Shown piece after piece: positions 1-9,147 of a stretch of 64,000 bases of DNA (position 1 is the stretch's first letter; each line of letters starts with the position of its first letter). The DNA lies in assembly GCA_900551325.1 (NCBI GenBank), contig URVM01000006.1, positions 1 to 64,000 on the forward strand, read 5' to 3'. The position numbers and the translations under genes were made by a program. The notes beneath the pieces are model-generated. The model did not search any database and was not told where the DNA came from. It saw only the letters and a list, made by a program, of their open reading frames with translations. The DNA comes from an uncultured Eubacteriales bacterium. GTDB taxonomy: Bacteria; Bacillota; Clostridia; Lachnospirales; Cellulosilyticaceae.

Positions 1-40
1 GAAAACGTACAAAAAGCTTAATTTAACCATAAATTAAGAA

Positions 41-72
41 AAGGCATATAGCTCAGGCTATGTGCCTTTTTT
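41..72 (+). terminator. Rho-independent terminator of a gene left of the window
   Basis: A 12-base stem (41-52 with 57-68, one G-T pair), four-base loop TCAG and a run of six T. It would end a plus-strand transcript that enters from outside the window. Confidence 0.85.
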
Positions 73-238
73 GTCGTGCAGTTTTACCACATAGATGCAT
101 TCAAGGCATGGGTGGAGTTTTAATTACATTAGAATTACTACTTCTTTAAGAGAATTAAGTAAAACCAATGAGTAGAAAGTTTACCTAGGGGAGTTAAAGA
201 GATTGTTATAAGTGGATTAGTGTGAAGGAAGCAGACTA

Positions 239-519
239 GAATTGCTGTCCCTAAAAGAGTAGAAGAGGTGGGAGAGTGGATGCGACTCCTCCGAAAGTGA
301 CTTATGTAGGTGATTAGAGACTACTAACGAGAGGTGAGTAGGGTTTATAAGTAGACTAGAATTACTGTCGCTAGAAGAGTATAAGAGGTGAAAGGATGGA
401 TGTGGCTCCTCCGGAAGTGGAAGCTTGAGGAGGAGTCATAGCCAGCCTGAAACCTAAGTAGACTGGAAGAGTAGTCATAGTCAACCTGAAACTTAAATAA
501 ACTAGAGAGATAGCAATTC
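239..519 (+). repeat. Rearranged copy of palindromic repeat family A
   Basis: The left edge reads GAATTGCTGTC and the right edge GAGATAGCAATTC, which are inverted repeats of each other. A second left-arm start (GAATTACTGTC) lies at 359, so this looks like one element inserted in or recombined with another. Internal segments match the complete copy at 15809-16061 (for example GGATGGATGTGGCTCCTCCG). No credible gene lies in 73-536; the stretch 120-238 shows nothing recognisable. Confidence 0.7.
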
Positions 520-536
520 GGCCCAAGGTAGAAGCC

Positions 537-567
537 AAAAAAAGAGAAGCCACCCTAGGCTTCTCTC
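537..567 (-). terminator. Terminator of the chemotaxis receptor gene
   Basis: On the minus strand a nine-base stem (AGAGAAGCC with GGCTTCTCT, 559-567 with 544-552) is followed by a run of T (the A run 537-544). It lies just after the stop codon of the gene at 574-2766. Confidence 0.85.
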
Positions 568-573
568 CCCAAT

Positions 574-2766
574 TTAAAGTTTAAAATGATCATATGTACT
601 TTGAAGCTTCTGCACCATTTCATTAAGCAATTTAGAACTATCACTAATTTCATATGCATAATGTGTTTGCTGAGAACTTTCAGCACTTACTTCTTCGGTA
701 ACACTTGTTGCGTTTTGAATAATAGTTGAGATTTCTCCTAAACTAGTAGCAACAGAATCTTTTTGTTTCTTCACATTTTGAAGCAATTCATTAACCTTTT
801 GTATTTCCTTATCTACGTGATTCATTTGTTCACCGATATTTAAGAAGGTTTGTACTGTTTCATTTACAACAGGAATTTGATTGTCAAATATTTTCATAGC
901 TTCTGCTGTTTCTTTGAGAGCAGACTCTTTTTTGTCTATAATACGTGTAACTATTTCTCGGATAGTAGCAATAGCATCTTCAGTTTGACTAGATAAGTTA
1001 CGTACTTCGTTGGCAACTACTGCAAAGCCACGCCCAGCATCACCAGCTCTAGCTGCTTCAATAGAAGCGTTTAGTGCAAGTAAATTTGTTTGCTTATTAA
1101 TATTATTAATGAGAGTCATAATTTGATTAATATTAGTAGCTTCTTCACCTAGGGACTTAACTTGTTCATAAATTTGCTTACTCATGCCTAAACTGCTTTG
1201 AGTTTGTTGATTTAAAGTATCTAGCTGTACTTGGGTTTTCTCACTCATACTCATAGTTTGATGAGATGCTGATTGTACTACACTAAGCATTGTATCTACA
1301 GTATTAATATTAGTAGAGAGTGCCTCCATAGAGTCAAGAGAAGATTCTATTTGCATAAACTGTTCTTGGGCACCAGATGCAACACTATCAATAGCTTGTT
1401 GTACTTGAGAGGCTGAGGCAGCAGTGCTACTAGATAAGGTTTCTAGCATTGTTGAATTTTCACTTACTTGAGCAGTAACTTGTTTAGCATTAGTAATTAA
1501 CTCTTTAAGTGTATGAAGCATATCTAAGAAACCATTTACAAGTAGTTTAGTTTCATGATTTGCCAGCTTAATGCCTGAGTTTACTTCTTCTTCTATGTCT
1601 AAATCACCTTGTTTAATACGAGTCATATAGGTTGAAATTTGTCCAAGAGAATGAGTAATTCTTTTACTAATCCAAATACTAATAAGAGTAATAAGAATTA
1701 GCATGAAAACTACAGTTAAAATAATGGTTGTATTAGCAGCATTCATATCTTTTAATAAAAGTTTTAAAGGAGCATCTACAATAATATCCCAATCATTAAT
1801 ACATTTAGAAGCACTGATTAAGCTAGTGTGGTCAATTATATTTGTAAAAGTATTTGTTACTTTTAGGGCATCAGTTATTCCTGTAAGTTTTGGACTTAAG
1901 CTTGTACCTATTAAATCTTCTTGATTAGATAAAATGATATTAGAGTTTCTATCTACAATCATAAGAGGAATTTCTTCATTTATATTAGAAACTTTAATAA
2001 GATCTTTATAAAAAGTATCATCAAGAGCAAAAATAGCTATACAATCATATGTATCTGTATGACTTGATAAAGTTTTTCCGATGAAAAGCTGTTTAATATT
2101 ATGATCAGGATCATTTACAAAAAACCATGTAATATTATTTGTATCCACAATGTTTTTATAATGAATAGAATCTTTAAACTCTGGTGAAGAAAAATATTTA
2201 GATAAAGTAACAGAATTAGTAGATGCATCTGTATTTTGAATATAAGGTACTTTATCACCTTCTATAACCATTACACCTGTTAAATATTGATCTGTAATGA
2301 ATGTATTTACAATTTCAGGCCAAATATTCATAGAAAGAGAAATAAGTTCTTTTTCGTTTAAGTTGTTATATTGGTTAGCGTATAGACTAAAATATCTATT
2401 AGATAAAATGCTACCTATTTTTAAGTTTACAGATTGAATAGAGTAATCAATATTATAGGTGAGTTGGTCTACAATTTTTTGTGAATACATGCTTAAGGAA
2501 CTATTCATGGTTTTATTGAGTGCTGAATTTGAAAGTCCTATAAGTATGAAACAAGGTGTAATAGTAAGAATTAAAAAGAAAGTAACAAGTTGATGTGAAA
2601 GCTTAGATTTGCTAAAAATCTTTTTAAAGTCACCGGATACACCTATTTTATGAGATAAATTTTGAGTTAAAGTACTTAGATGTTGAAATTTAGGCTTTTT
2701 GTTTGTAGTAAAATTATTTTTTGTAAAGGTAAGCTTAGGTTTGGAGCGGGGTAGTTTTATTTTCAT
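574..2766 (-). CDS. Methyl-accepting chemotaxis protein with extracytoplasmic Cache-type sensor
   Basis: Transmembrane receptor that would signal through CheA/CheW. It has 730 residues: a basic cytoplasmic N-terminus of about 58 residues, a first membrane helix at about 60-82, a large outside domain to about 340 that resembles a double Cache sensor, a second helix at about 345-368, a HAMP linker, then the long signalling coiled coil. The hairpin tip is unmistakable (NLLALNASIEAARAGDAGRG). The ligand cannot be read from sequence. The start is supported by AGGAGG nine bases upstream. The unusually long basic N-terminus before the first helix is the only oddity. It is a stand-alone gene with its own promoter and terminator. 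Confidence 0.95.
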   Translation of the reverse strand: MKIKLPRSKPKLTFTKNNFTTNKKPKFQHLSTLTQNLSHKIGVSGDFKKIFSKSKLSHQLVTFFLILTITPCFILIGLSNSALNKTMNSSLSMYSQKIVDQLTYNIDYSIQSVNLKIGSILSNRYFSLYANQYNNLNEKELISLSMNIWPEIVNTFITDQYLTGVMVIEGDKVPYIQNTDASTNSVTLSKYFSSPEFKDSIHYKNIVDTNNITWFFVNDPDHNIKQLFIGKTLSSHTDTYDCIAIFALDDTFYKDLIKVSNINEEIPLMIVDRNSNIILSNQEDLIGTSLSPKLTGITDALKVTNTFTNIIDHTSLISASKCINDWDIIVDAPLKLLLKDMNAANTTIILTVVFMLILITLISIWISKRITHSLGQISTYMTRIKQGDLDIEEEVNSGIKLANHETKLLVNGFLDMLHTLKELITNAKQVTAQVSENSTMLETLSSSTAASASQVQQAIDSVASGAQEQFMQIESSLDSMEALSTNINTVDTMLSVVQSASHQTMSMSEKTQVQLDTLNQQTQSSLGMSKQIYEQVKSLGEEATNINQIMTLINNINKQTNLLALNASIEAARAGDAGRGFAVVANEVRNLSSQTEDAIATIREIVTRIIDKKESALKETAEAMKIFDNQIPVVNETVQTFLNIGEQMNHVDKEIQKVNELLQNVKKQKDSVATSLGEISTIIQNATSVTEEVSAESSQQTHYAYEISDSSKLLNEMVQKLQSTYDHFKL

Positions 2767-2804
2767 AAAGACCTCCTAGTTGGCATAATTAAAATACTAG
2801 CTAT

Positions 2805-2833
2805 ATTGTACTCTTTGCACTAAATTAATTCAA
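2805..2833 (-). promoter_or_regulatory. Probable housekeeping promoter for the chemotaxis receptor
   Basis: On the minus strand TTGAAT (2828-2833), a 17-base spacer and TACAAT (2805-2810) lie about 40 bases upstream of the start codon at 2766. This is a near-consensus sigma-A promoter. Confidence 0.6.
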
Positions 2834-2964
2834 CAAAAGTATAAATTTAATTTAAAATTTAAAACAACAAATAAAATAACCGAGCTATAAAATAATAAAA
2901 TTAATATAATCTACATTTAAATTGTATACTCTATAATAAGAGAAATATAAAAGGAAGTGACGAG

Positions 2965-4101
2965 ATGAGTTTAGTAAGTATTATTGTTCCTATATACAAT
3001 GTAGAGGCCTATTTAAATAGGTGTTTAGATTCACTTATAACACAAACATTGAAGAATATAGAAATTATACTTATTAATGATGGTTCTAAGGACAATAGTC
3101 TTCAAATATGCGAGGACTATGCAAAAAGGGATGGGCGCATAAAAGTAATTGATCAGCCTAATCAAGGGGTATCAGTAGCTAGAAACACAGGACTTTTAAG
3201 AGCTACAGGTAAGTATATCGGTTTTGTAGATCCAGATGACTGGATAGAGCCAAATATGTATGAGTTAATGTACAACAAAATAACAGAGTTAGAGTGCCCT
3301 ATATGCTTTTGTAATTATTATAAAGATGACAAAAATACTAGTTCACCTAAAAGCTTTAGAATCAAAAAAGAGCTTTTATATGAAGAAGAAGTTAGAAATA
3401 TGATAGTGAGCAACATGGTAGGTGCAGATGATATTATTCCTCGTTATAACTATGTAATGGGATGTGTATGGCGCGGATTATACGAGAAAACATTTATTGA
3501 TAAATATAATCTATACTTTGAACCAGGTGTAAATATTATGGAAGATTTAGTGTTTAATATTAAGGCATTACTTAAAGTAGATAAGCTTTGTATTCTACAT
3601 GAACATCTATACCATTATGTACAAAATCCTACATCTATTTTACACACGTATAAAAAGAATATGTGGGAAGATCAAATACGTGTACATGAACTTCTGGAAT
3701 TGTATATAAAAGAAGCAGGACTAGAAGAACAAATGAGAAATCGCCTAGATATGCGTTATGTGGGCATGGCTTTTAGTGCTATTTATAACGAAGTAAATAG
3801 CAAAGGCCAAGTAGATATGAAAAATAAGATGAATAAAGTAAGAGAAATTTGTGCAGATGAAAAACTAAAAGAAAGCTTAGAACGTGTACGACCTATTAGG
3901 GGTAGCGAGCTAGAGTATAAGGTAAAAGAACAGCGTAATATAAAGATTTTGTCTAATAAAAAAGAAGATAAAAGTGTAAATAAAAAACATAAAGAAGATA
4001 CAAAGCTTAGAACAAAAAGAGCTTTTATAAAAAAGACAAAATCCTATCAAGAAACAGCCTCTAGACGTCTAAGCGTAAGTAAAAAGTCCAATAAAAAATA
4101 A
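2965..4101 (+). CDS. Glycosyltransferase family 2
   Basis: Transfers a sugar from a nucleotide donor to an unknown acceptor. The GT-A domain occupies about residues 1-220: VSIIVPIYNVEAYL at the N-terminus, INDGSKDNS for the nucleotide, and DPDDWIEP as the DxD-like metal site. The rest is helical and ends in a lysine/arginine-rich tail of about 60 residues, which suggests membrane or polyanion association. The start has AAGGAAG upstream. It stands alone and overlaps the opposite-strand gene by 55 bases at the 3' end. Acceptor and donor are unknown; similar proteins are common in wall-polysaccharide synthesis. Confidence 0.9.
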   Translation: MSLVSIIVPIYNVEAYLNRCLDSLITQTLKNIEIILINDGSKDNSLQICEDYAKRDGRIKVIDQPNQGVSVARNTGLLRATGKYIGFVDPDDWIEPNMYELMYNKITELECPICFCNYYKDDKNTSSPKSFRIKKELLYEEEVRNMIVSNMVGADDIIPRYNYVMGCVWRGLYEKTFIDKYNLYFEPGVNIMEDLVFNIKALLKVDKLCILHEHLYHYVQNPTSILHTYKKNMWEDQIRVHELLELYIKEAGLEEQMRNRLDMRYVGMAFSAIYNEVNSKGQVDMKNKMNKVREICADEKLKESLERVRPIRGSELEYKVKEQRNIKILSNKKEDKSVNKKHKEDTKLRTKRAFIKKTKSYQETASRRLSVSKKSNKK

Positions 4102-4550
4102 ATAATAATAGGCCAGAAAAGTAACTGCCAAAACATAAATGTATTTATAAAAAAAGTATTGAGCAGTTCTTGAAGCATATAAATGCCTATTAAACACAGT
4201 ACTGTCCAAGCTATAGAAAAGGGCAAGCAAATAAAACCTTGCAAATTAGGGTTGATGCTAGAATAGTCCCAGTATAAAATACCCCAGCGAGATTTGATAA
4301 GTAGGGCACTTAAATACTCTACTGCTGTAGGAATAATAAAAGCTAAAAGTAGCATAGTCAAAAAGTTAAGATTTAAAATATACTTAGCATAAACTAAAAG
4401 TGTCATAGCAAAGCCATACATGGGTTTAAATGGACCATATAGAAAGCCTTCACTTTTAAAGTGGCCTCTAGAAAATAGAGCATAGAATTGTTCAATGATA
4501 AAACCTAATAAAGAATAAATTAAAAAATTAAAAAGTAAATAACTGAACAT
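4047..4550 (-). CDS. Membrane protein of the putative ABC transporter CmpB-like family
   Basis: A 167-residue protein with four to five predicted membrane helices. The pattern LGFIIEQFYALFSRGHF, GPFKPMYGFA, and WGILYWDYS...NLQGFICLPFSIAW matches the small integral membrane family often labelled putative ABC-transporter type IV (CmpB). Its function is not established. An in-frame TTG at 4556 could also start it, but ATG at 4550 sits at the proper distance from GAGG. The last 55 bases overlap the 3' end of the convergent glycosyltransferase gene, so one strand codes for two C-termini there. Confidence 0.8.
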   Translation of the reverse strand: MFSYLLFNFLIYSLLGFIIEQFYALFSRGHFKSEGFLYGPFKPMYGFAMTLLVYAKYILNLNFLTMLLLAFIIPTAVEYLSALLIKSRWGILYWDYSSINPNLQGFICLPFSIAWTVLCLIGIYMLQELLNTFFINTFMFWQLLFWPIIIYFLLDFLLTLRRLEAVS

Positions 4551-4629
4551 AACCAAACCTCATTTCCTATAGAATATTTTTAATATCTACGGAATAAGGA
4601 AAAATTATGCATTAAATAATTATAGCCCT

Positions 4630-4657
4630 GTATAAAATACTTAAAAAAGGTAATACT
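4630..4657 (+). promoter_or_regulatory. Candidate sigma-F type promoter for spoIIR
   Basis: GTATA (4630-4634), 14 bases, then GGTAATACT (4649-4657). This fits the forespore sigma-F pattern GYATA and GGnnAnAnT, although the spacer is on the short side. spoIIR is a known sigma-F target in Bacillus, so the match is what one would expect. Confidence 0.5.
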
Positions 4658-4688
4658 CCTGTTAGATTGATTTTAGGAGGTTACAACC

Positions 4689-5327
4689 ATGATGAAATGG
4701 ATGGGAAAATATTGGTTAGAAGTTGTTTACATATCAAGTGTATTATGTTTTGTTGCTGTATTTGCTTTATTTTCTATGGAGGATTATGCAACTACTATGG
4801 TAAGTGGATTAAGTGAAAATGTAATTCGATTCCACGTTATTGCAAATAGTGATACAAAGGAAGATCAGCTTTTAAAAGAGAATGTACGAGATGCAGTACT
4901 TTTATATATGGAACCTATACTAGAAGATTCACCTAGTATAGAAGAAACACGTAAGCGTATAGAAGAACACATGGAAGAGATTACGGGCATTGCCGAGCAA
5001 GTAATAGACAACTGGGATAAGGACTATGGCGTATATACAGAGCTTAAACATGAAGATTTTCCAACTAAAACTTATGGAGATATTATATTCCCAGCAGGTA
5101 ACTATGAAGCTTGCCGTATTGTTATTGGAGAAGGTAAGGGTCAAAATTGGTGGTGTGTTATGTTTCCACCACTATGCTATGTAGATGCTGCCACAGGTGT
5201 AGTACCACTTGAAGGTAAAGAAGAACTTAAAAAGAACTTAACAAAAGAGCAATACGATATTGTGGCTTTTCAAGCGGATAAGCCTTATGATGTAAGGTTT
5301 AAGATTGTTGAATGGTTGGGGCATTAA
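4689..5327 (+). CDS. spoIIR: Stage II sporulation protein R
   Basis: Exported forespore signal that triggers processing of pro-sigma-E in the mother cell through SpoIIGA (known for the family). It has 212 residues, an N-terminal membrane or signal segment at about 10-28, then the conserved blocks IRFHVIANSDTKEDQ, YGDIIFPAGNYEACRI and IGEGKGQNWWCVMFPPLCY, which are diagnostic. The start has TAGGAGG about ten bases upstream. It is monocistronic with a sigma-F-like promoter. It is direct evidence that the organism is a spore former. Confidence 0.95.
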   Translation: MMKWMGKYWLEVVYISSVLCFVAVFALFSMEDYATTMVSGLSENVIRFHVIANSDTKEDQLLKENVRDAVLLYMEPILEDSPSIEETRKRIEEHMEEITGIAEQVIDNWDKDYGVYTELKHEDFPTKTYGDIIFPAGNYEACRIVIGEGKGQNWWCVMFPPLCYVDAATGVVPLEGKEELKKNLTKEQYDIVAFQADKPYDVRFKIVEWLGH

Positions 5328-5423
5328 AGAGCTCATAAAGGTATATAATAAGATGACAAGACCTATGGAGCTAGTGTATAATAGATTCAAACAAGAAGCA
5401 TAAAAGGAGAAGAGGTGATCTAG

Positions 5424-5795
5424 ATGGAAGATAAACTATTTGATCTTATGACTAAGCTGTATGAAGAAATGCAAGGTATGAAGAATGAGATTCAAGAAAT
5501 CAAAGAAACAATGGCTACAAAGGAAGACATTCATGAAGTTAGAAAAGAGTTAAAAACAGACATCCATGAAGTTAGACAAGAATTAAAAGCGGATATCAAG
5601 AATGTTAGACAAGATATAGCTGTACTTGAGCATAAACTTGGTGATAAGATAGATGCTTTATTTGACGCTAGAGAAGTTCAAATCGATCGTGAAACAGAAG
5701 TTGTAACAAACCTTAAAAAGGTTGAAAATAAAGTAGATAAGCTAGAACTTAGAATTGTTAGAAACAATTTAAGAGAGAATTTAAGAGAAAATTAG
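5424..5795 (+). CDS. Small coiled-coil protein of unknown function
   Basis: A 123-residue, highly charged protein with heptad repeats over almost its whole length. It contains a duplicated unit DIHEVRKELKTDIHEVRQEL around residues 35-55 and a duplicated LREN at the C-terminus. There is no signal peptide or membrane segment, so it is probably cytoplasmic and oligomeric. Proteins of this kind are frequent in clostridia, without known function. The start is supported by GAGGTGA; a terminator follows directly. Confidence 0.75.
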   Translation: MEDKLFDLMTKLYEEMQGMKNEIQEIKETMATKEDIHEVRKELKTDIHEVRQELKADIKNVRQDIAVLEHKLGDKIDALFDAREVQIDRETEVVTNLKKVENKVDKLELRIVRNNLRENLREN

Positions 5796-5825
5796 GGCTG
5801 TTTGTATAACAGCTTTATTTTTTTG
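5795..5825 (+). terminator. Terminator after the coiled-coil gene
   Basis: Stem GCTGTT / AACAGC (5797-5802 with 5808-5813), then a T-rich run. Confidence 0.65.
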
Positions 5826-5955
5826 TTTATTTCATCTTTATATTAAAAGATTAACTTTATACATTAAAAGGTTCAAAAATATGGAAGTCTTGAATATTTA
5901 TATTAAAAGTAATACAATTACATTTAAGCGTATAAACGAAGGGAGAAAGCTAAGT

Positions 5956-7002
5956 ATGAAAGAAAGTGTATTAGTTCTATTTGGGGGACAATCCTCAGAA
6001 CACGAGGTTTCTTTAAAGTCAGTGACAACAATTGTTAATCATATAGATCAAGAAAAATTTGAAATTTATCCAGTAGGTATTACAAAAGAAGGTAAATGGT
6101 TACTTTATACAGGTAACGATTTAAATTTTACAAGTAATAGATGGGATGAAGTAGGTATACCAGCTGTTTTAAGCCCAGATGCAACTATGAAGAGTTTAGT
6201 TGTATTAAGAGAAGATATGCCAGTGTATATTAAGATTGATAAAGTATTTCCAGTGCTTCACGGTAGAAATGGTGAAGATGGTACAATTCAAGGACTTTGT
6301 AAATTAGCAGAAATTCCGTTTGTAGGTTGTGGTGTACTGGCATCAGCTGTATCTATGGATAAGGCTTTCACTAAAATAGTTGTAAAAGAAAAAGGTGTAC
6401 CACAAGCGAATTTTGTGCTTGTATATGAGAGAGAAATGAAAGATGAAGATAAGGTAGTAGAAAGAATTGAAAATGCTTTTGGTTACCCTTATTTTATTAA
6501 ACCAGCTAATGCAGGGTCATCTGTAGGTATTTCAAAAGCACATAATAAAGAAGAACTTATTGCAGGTATTAAAGAAGCGCTTAAACATGATAGAAAAGTA
6601 CTTATAGAAGAAACAATCATTGGTCGTGAAGTAGAAACAGCTGTTCTTGGTAATGAAGAAATTCAAGTATCAGGTGTAGGTGAAATCCTTGCAGCAGCAG
6701 AATTCTATGACTTTGACGCTAAGTATAACAATGCAGAATCTAAGACAGTAGTAGATGCAGATTTAGATCCGGTCATTAAAGAACAAATTAGAGCTTATGC
6801 TAAAGATGTATTTGAAGCAGTAGAGGGTAAAGGTATATCACGTGTAGACTTCTTTGTAAAAGAAGATGGTGGCATTATATTTAATGAAATCAATACATTA
6901 CCAGGTTTTACATCAATTAGTATGTATCCAATGCTCTTTAAAGCAGCAGGAATAGAGACAAAAGAATTAGTTACAAAATTACTAGATTTAGCAGCCCTTT
7001 AA
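5956..7002 (+). CDS. ddl: D-alanine--D-alanine ligase
   Basis: ATP-dependent synthesis of D-Ala-D-Ala for peptidoglycan; cytoplasmic ATP-grasp enzyme. It has 348 residues from the chosen start. Seen are LFGGQSSEHEVSLKS near the N-terminus, GRNGEDGTIQG, the ATP-binding FIKPANAGSSVGISKA, and the C-terminal metal site FNEINTLPGFTSISMYP. The loop FYDFDAKYNN is of the D-Ala type rather than the VanA D-lactate type. An in-frame ATG at 5881 would add 25 atypical residues; I prefer 5956 because AAGGGAG precedes it and homologs begin there. The gene forms an operon with murI (10-base gap). Confidence 0.96.
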   Translation: MKESVLVLFGGQSSEHEVSLKSVTTIVNHIDQEKFEIYPVGITKEGKWLLYTGNDLNFTSNRWDEVGIPAVLSPDATMKSLVVLREDMPVYIKIDKVFPVLHGRNGEDGTIQGLCKLAEIPFVGCGVLASAVSMDKAFTKIVVKEKGVPQANFVLVYEREMKDEDKVVERIENAFGYPYFIKPANAGSSVGISKAHNKEELIAGIKEALKHDRKVLIEETIIGREVETAVLGNEEIQVSGVGEILAAAEFYDFDAKYNNAESKTVVDADLDPVIKEQIRAYAKDVFEAVEGKGISRVDFFVKEDGGIIFNEINTLPGFTSISMYPMLFKAAGIETKELVTKLLDLAAL

Positions 7003-7012
7003 GGAGAAGGTT

Positions 7013-7819
7013 ATGGACAATAGACCAATAGGCATATTTGACTCAGGCGTAGGGGGACTTACGGTAGTAAAGGAAGTAATGGAAAGACTAGAAAATGAAT
7101 CAATCGTATATTTTGGAGATACAGCGAGGGTGCCTTATGGGAGTAAATCCAAAGAAACGGTGACAAAGTTTTCAGCTCAAATTATTAGATTTCTAAAAAA
7201 ACAAGATGTTAAAGCAATTATTATTGCATGTAACACAGTAAACTCAAACTGTATAGAAGAGCTACGTGCCCTATTTCCAGACATCCCTATTGAAGGGGTG
7301 GTGGAACCTGGGGTACGTATGGCATTAAAAGCTACTACAAATAATAAAATAGGGATTATAGGTACAGAAGCAACTATATCAAGCGGTAAATATCCATATT
7401 TGCTAAAAGAGCAAAATCCAGAGCTTGAAGTATTTGGGAAGGCCTGCCCTTTATTTGTACCTCTCGTAGAAGAAGGGTGGGCAGGCCATCCTATTACTAA
7501 AGAAGTTGTACAAGAATATTTATTACCACTAGCAGAGAAAGATATAGATACATTAATACTAGGTTGTACACACTATCCTATGCTTAGTGAGGTAATAGGA
7601 CAGGTACTAGGTGATAAGATTACACTTATTAATCCAGCTACAGAAGCAGCCTTTAATATAAAAAGACTTTTAAAGGCACAAGGTAAACAAAGTATTACAC
7701 CAGGGGCAACTTATAAATTTTATGTAAGTGACCATACAAGCCGTATGCAAAAAATGGCACAGGTATTTTTGGATTATCCTGTAGAGGAAGTAGAAAAAGT
7801 GGATATAGAGGCGTACTAA
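7013..7819 (+). CDS. murI: Glutamate racemase
   Basis: Converts L- to D-glutamate for peptidoglycan. It has 268 residues, the usual length. The family signatures are clear: GIFDSGVGGLTV with Asp10, the first catalytic cysteine in ACNT (Cys73), and the second in GCTHYP (Cys185). AAGGAGAAGG precedes the ATG. It lies ten bases after ddl and is closed by a very strong terminator, so ddl-murI is a two-gene wall-precursor operon. Confidence 0.97.
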   Translation: MDNRPIGIFDSGVGGLTVVKEVMERLENESIVYFGDTARVPYGSKSKETVTKFSAQIIRFLKKQDVKAIIIACNTVNSNCIEELRALFPDIPIEGVVEPGVRMALKATTNNKIGIIGTEATISSGKYPYLLKEQNPELEVFGKACPLFVPLVEEGWAGHPITKEVVQEYLLPLAEKDIDTLILGCTHYPMLSEVIGQVLGDKITLINPATEAAFNIKRLLKAQGKQSITPGATYKFYVSDHTSRMQKMAQVFLDYPVEEVEKVDIEAY

Positions 7820-7850
7820 AAGAGAGGAGGTCGGGGACCTCCTCTCTTTT
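7818..7850 (+). terminator. Strong terminator after murI
   Basis: A perfect 15-base stem (7818-7832 with 7836-7850) with a three-base GGG loop, AAAA on one side and TTTT on the other. It could stop transcription in both directions. Confidence 0.9.
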
Positions 7851-7861
7851 GAATTGGGGGG

Positions 7862-8117
7862 CGAGTTGCTATCTCTTGGTTAGTCTACGTTAGGGTCGGG
7901 ATGGGATGCCCTACTCTTTCAGCTTCCACTTCCGGTAGCTAAGAGGCTGTAGGCTCGGGAGAAGTAGGAACGCTCAAAACTTGCTTCACTTCAAACATTT
8001 CGCTAAAACCCCTACTTCACCTCTCGCCAACATCCTCTAAGTCACCTCCATAAGCCGCTTCCAGAGCAGGGCACCCCATCCCTTCCCTTACCAATGTTAC
8101 TAGAGAGATAGCAATTC
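7862..8117 (-). repeat. Palindromic repeat family A, copy in minus orientation
   Basis: The ends GAGTTGCTATCTCTT and AGAGATAGCAATTC are inverted repeats. The interior carries the family landmarks in reverse: CTTCCACTTCCGGTAGCTAA, GCTAAGAGGCTGTA, and AACATCCTCTAAGTCA. About 255 bases. G+C is clearly higher than in neighbouring genes. No credible reading frame. Confidence 0.75.
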
Positions 8118-8229
8118 TAGTATGCTTAGGTGTCAGTTTGGCTGTAACTCCTTCTCAAGCTTCCACTTCCAATGGCTAAGAGGCTGTAAACTCGGGAATC
8201 GCAAGAACGGTCAAAACCTTCCTTGGTTC
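8103..8229 (-). repeat. Half copy of palindromic repeat family A
   Basis: Shares its left end (AGAGATAGCAATTC) with the previous copy and continues with CTTCCACTTCCAATGGCTAA and GCTAAGAGGCTGTAAACTCG. It stops where the next full copy begins at 8230. It is one arm only. Confidence 0.6.
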
Positions 8230-8477
8230 GAATTGCTATCTCTTTAGTCACCTTAGGCATCAGAATAGGAAACTTCTCCTTCAGCTTCCACTTCCTGTGA
8301 CTAAGAGGCTGTAAATTCGGGGATCGTAGGAACGCTCAAAACTCGCGTTGCTCAGACACTTCGCTAACTACCCTACTCACCCACTCATTAACATCCTCTA
8401 AGTCACCTACATAAGCCGCTTCCGGACAAGTCCCCTATCCTTTCGCCTATCTAGTCTTCTTAAAGAGATAACAATTC
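8230..8477 (-). repeat. Palindromic repeat family A, complete copy in minus orientation
   Basis: Inverted ends GAATTGCTATCTCTTT (from 8230) and AAAGAGATAACAATTC (to 8477). Internal landmarks are shared with the copies at 7862 and 15809. A further single arm (AACATCCTCTAAGCCATTTA) follows at about 8490-8545. Confidence 0.75.
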
Positions 8478-8555
8478 TAGTCTACTTGTACCCCGACTCA
8501 TCCACTCATTAACATCCTCTAAGCCATTTACATAAGTCACTTTCGGATGAGGAAG

Positions 8556-8860
8556 GGTAATGTAGGAGGGTGTCCTTCGGAACCTACCTAGGTCATGTGG
8601 GATTAAGAAATGTTCCAAATGACGGAATGACAGCCTTAACTTCATTAACTCTTGCGTAGACTCCCCATGCTTTCTCAAGTAACCTTAGTGGGTAGAAGGA
8701 TGTGGACTACTTCTACGAAGGTTTCTTCATGGAGTGGGTTAGCTTGGCCTTTGTGTACGGCGAGGATTCTAAAGGATAATGTGGGGATGTGTTCTTTGGA
8801 ACCTACATATGCAGTGTTCAACTAAGAAATGTTTGAAATGAGGAAATAACACCTTTAACT
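8556..8860. repeat. Partial copies of palindromic repeat family B
   Basis: Two segments (about 8556-8625 and 8780-8860) share the pattern CGGAACCTAC...AAGAAATGTTCCAAATGA / TTGGAACCTAC...AAGAAATGTTTGAAATGA with the complete family B hairpin at 15403-15608. Only fragments are recognisable. Confidence 0.5.
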
Positions 8861-8918
8861 TCACTACTTCTTGCGTAGGATCCTCTTGCTCTCTCAAGTG
8901 GACTTAGTGGGTAGAGGG

Positions 8919-9098
8919 ATGTGGGCTGCTCCTACGAAGGATTCCTCATGGAGGTGAGCTTAGAGTGGGTTAGTGAGTGTGTGAACAAGGGTTTTAGCCA
9001 GTTGTTTGAACGAAGTGAGTTCTGGCGTTCTTGTTCATGCCGAACTTACCCAGTCTTAGCCGCCGTAAGGGAAGCCGGAGTAGGAGTAGCTCACAGCC
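8919..9098. repeat. Long imperfect hairpin, repeat type C
   Basis: The left arm GTGGGCTGCTCCTACG pairs imperfectly with the reverse complement of GTAGGAGTAGCTCACAG at the right edge; the arms run about 75 bases to a central loop near GTTTGAACGAAGTGAGTTC. A partial second left arm lies at about 8690-8760. The same overall design as families A and B but different sequence. Reading frames inside it are spurious. Confidence 0.5.
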
Positions 9099-9147
9099 TG
9101 GCGCCCTCGTAGACTAATTGAGAGAGCACCTCCCAACCAATCCAGGT

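Noticed and set aside
371..553. A 60-residue minus-strand frame
   Set aside because: Entirely within the family A repeat and the terminator of the chemotaxis gene.
5881..5955. Longer ddl start at 5881
   Set aside because: The extra 25 residues do not resemble Ddl proteins and the site lacks a ribosome-binding sequence, whereas 5956 has one.
8460..9112. Open frames of 63 and 72 residues in the repeat cluster
   Set aside because: They lie within palindromic repeats and end in typical repeat-derived sequence; not genes.
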